Both the position numbers and the translations under genes were made by a program. Shown piece after piece: positions 58,401 to 59,872 of a stretch of 59,872 nucleotides of DNA; positions within the stretch are counted from its first letter, which is position 1; each line of letters begins with the position of its first letter. This DNA comes from Nemertoderma westbladi. Its lineage: Eukaryota > Xenacoelomorpha > Nemertodermatida > Nemertodermatidae. The notes beneath the pieces were generated by a model. It was not told the DNA's origin and ran no database searches. It saw nothing but the letters and a program-made list of their open reading frames with translations. The stretch lies in the NCBI GenBank assembly GCA_032718475.1, contig JAUCBJ010001351.1:1-59872 (forward strand), in the 5' to 3' direction.

Positions 58401-59872
58401 ACCCCTATCTGGCCCGGGTTGCATGGGCCACTGTGAGAACCCACTTAGCCCTATCTGGCCCGGGTTGCATGGTCCACTGTGAGAACCCACTTAACCCTAT
58501 CTGGCCCGTGTTGCATGGGCCACGGTGAGGGCCACTTAACCATATCTGGCCCGGGTTGCATGGGCCACGGTAAGAGCCCACTTAACCCTATCTGGCCCGG
58601 GTTGCATGGGCCACTGGAAACCCACTTAACCCTATCTGGCTCGGGTTGCATGGGCCACGGTGAGAGCCCACTTAACCCTATCTGGCCCGGGTTGCATGGG
58701 CCACTGTGAGAACCCATTTAACCATATCTGGCCAGGGTTGCATGGGCCACGGTGAGAGCCCATTTAACCCTATCTGGCCCGGGTGGCATGGGCCACGTTG
58801 AGGGACCACTTAACCCTATCTGGCCCGGGTTGCATTGGCCACGGTGAGAGCCCACTTAACCCTATCTGGCCCGTCTAGCATGGGCCACGTTGAGAGCCCA
58901 CTTAACCCTATCTGGCCCGGGTTGCATGGGCACGGCGAGGGCCCACTTAACCCTATCTGGCCCGGGTTGCATGGGCCACGATGAGAGCCCACTTTACCCT
59001 ATCTGGCCCGTGTAGCATGGGTCACGGTGAGAGCCCACTTAACCCTATCTGGCCCGGGTTGTAGGGGCCACGGTGAGGGCCCACTTAACCCTATCTGGCC
59101 CGGGTTGCATGGGTCACGGTGAGGGGCCAATTAACCCTATCTGGCCCGGGTTGCATGGGCCACGGTGAGAGCCCGCTTAACTCTATCTGGTCCGGGTTGT
59201 ATGGGCCACGGTGAGGGCCCACTTAACGCTATCTGGCCCGGGTTGCATGGGCCACGGTGAGGGGCCACTTAACCCTATCTGGCCCGGGTTGCGTGGGCCA
59301 CGGTGAGAGCCCGCTTAACCCTATCTGGCCCGGGTTGCATGGGCCACGGTGAGAGCCCACTTAACCCTATCTGGCCCGGGTAGCATGGGCCACGGTGAGA
59401 GCCCACTTAACCCTATCTGGCCCGTGTATCATGGGCCAAGGGGGGGGGGGGGCACTTAACCCTATCTGGCCCGGGTTGCATGTGCCACGGTGAGGGGCCA
59501 CTTAACCCTATCTGGCCCGGGTTGCATGGGCCACGGTGAGGGCCCACTTAACCCTATCTGGCCCGGGTTGCATGGGCCACGATGAGAGCCCGCTTAACCC
59601 TATCTGGCCCGGGTTGCATGGGCCACTGTGAAACCCACTTAACTCTATCTGGCCCGGGTTGCATGGGCCACGGTGAGAGCCCACTTAACCCTATCTGGCC
59701 CGGGTTGCATGGGCTACTGTGAGAACCCACTTAACCCTATCTGGCCCGTGTTGCATGGGCCACGGTGAGAGCCCATTTAACCCTATCTGGCCCGGGTTGC
59801 ATGGGCTACTGTGAGAACCCACTTAACCCTATCTGGCCCGTGTTGCATGGGCCACGGTGAGAGCCCATTTAA
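49452..59872 (+). repeat. 45/46-bp satellite array, open at window end
   Basis: Roughly 225 units. Two main subtypes alternate: a 46-bp form CCCGGGTTGCATGGGCCACT-GTGAGAACCCACTTAACCCT-ATCTGG and a 45-bp form with CGGTGAGGGCCACTTAACCA. Many units carry TTAACCCTA. Groups of units recur, for example about 730 bp apart (49.68 versus 50.41 kb) and 3153 bp apart (51.8-54.9 versus 54.9-58.1 kb). Open frames on both strands repeat at these spacings and are not genes. The array runs off the window. Confidence 0.97.
51825..58085 (+). repeat. 3153-bp higher-order duplication
   Basis: The block from about 51.83 to 54.95 kb is repeated with an offset of 3153 bp; the same unit order and the same variant units recur (for example GCATGGGCCACGGTAAGAGC at 52206 and 55359). 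The first part is nearly identical; after about 54.8 kb versus 57.9 kb the two copies drift apart through insertion or loss of units. Confidence 0.85.

Noticed and set aside
49344-58717. Dozens of 60-122-codon frames with PGCMGHGEGHLTIS or PHRGPCNPGQIWLS patterns
   Set aside because: Translations of the 45/46-bp satellite on both strands; they recur at the array's period and have no start context.

Overview
The window looks like a piece of a metazoan genome, probably a marine invertebrate. The evidence is the type of element present: a BEL/Pao LTR retrotransposon (a group known from animals), L2/CR1-type and RTE-type non-LTR elements, a Harbinger-like MITE and a tRNA-type SINE. I cannot place it more precisely from sequence alone. 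I see no convincing complete host gene. The best candidate is one short open stretch ending in a good splice donor at 2331 (minus strand).

Layout. Positions 1-13 kb are old, broken repeats: a 355-bp MITE (3083-3437), three LINE fragments (4.3-4.8 kb plus strand, 5.2-6.9 kb minus, 8.4-9.1 kb plus), a GA-rich minisatellite (6.86-8.08 kb), two arrays of one 68-bp repeat in opposite orientation (9.1-9.35 and 11.1-11.8 kb), and a SINE (about 12.6-12.9 kb). From 12.9 to 45.3 kb lies one nested structure. A decayed non-LTR reverse transcriptase on the plus strand is cut at its VDHYxYLG motif. The 28 bp encoding that motif have expanded into a minisatellite of about 140 units, and the same reading resumes at 44.9 kb. 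Into this minisatellite have landed an almost untouched 3.0-kb RTE-type element (15284-18307, minus) and a BEL/Pao element (18467-42942, minus, target duplication AGATC) of about 20 kb. A 4.4-kb L2-type LINE (38472-42876, minus) has in turn inserted into one of the 2.27-kb LTRs. From 45.3 to 48.4 kb there is a 31-bp satellite, and from 49.45 kb to the window end a 45/46-bp satellite with a recent 3153-bp internal duplication.

The BEL/Pao element reads, on the minus strand: LTR, leader, Gag (acidic and coiled-coil N part, DUF1759-like region, zinc knuckles), aspartic protease, RT, RNase H, integrase, and then an unexpected ~3.7-kb coding module (24958-21255). That module has a possible zinc ribbon and three perfect CCHC knuckles and resembles nothing I recognise. 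Eight copies of a small hairpin, CCAAACC-NNNN-GGTTTGG, are scattered through gag, pol and the extra module. The element carries several frameshifts and stops, and its integrase seems to lack the first catalytic Asp, so this copy should be dead even though its LTRs differ by only about 1% by eye.

The most novel signals are the coding-derived minisatellite with its 31-kb split ORF, the accessory module, and the dispersed hairpins. All comparisons were made by eye; no alignment or database search was run.
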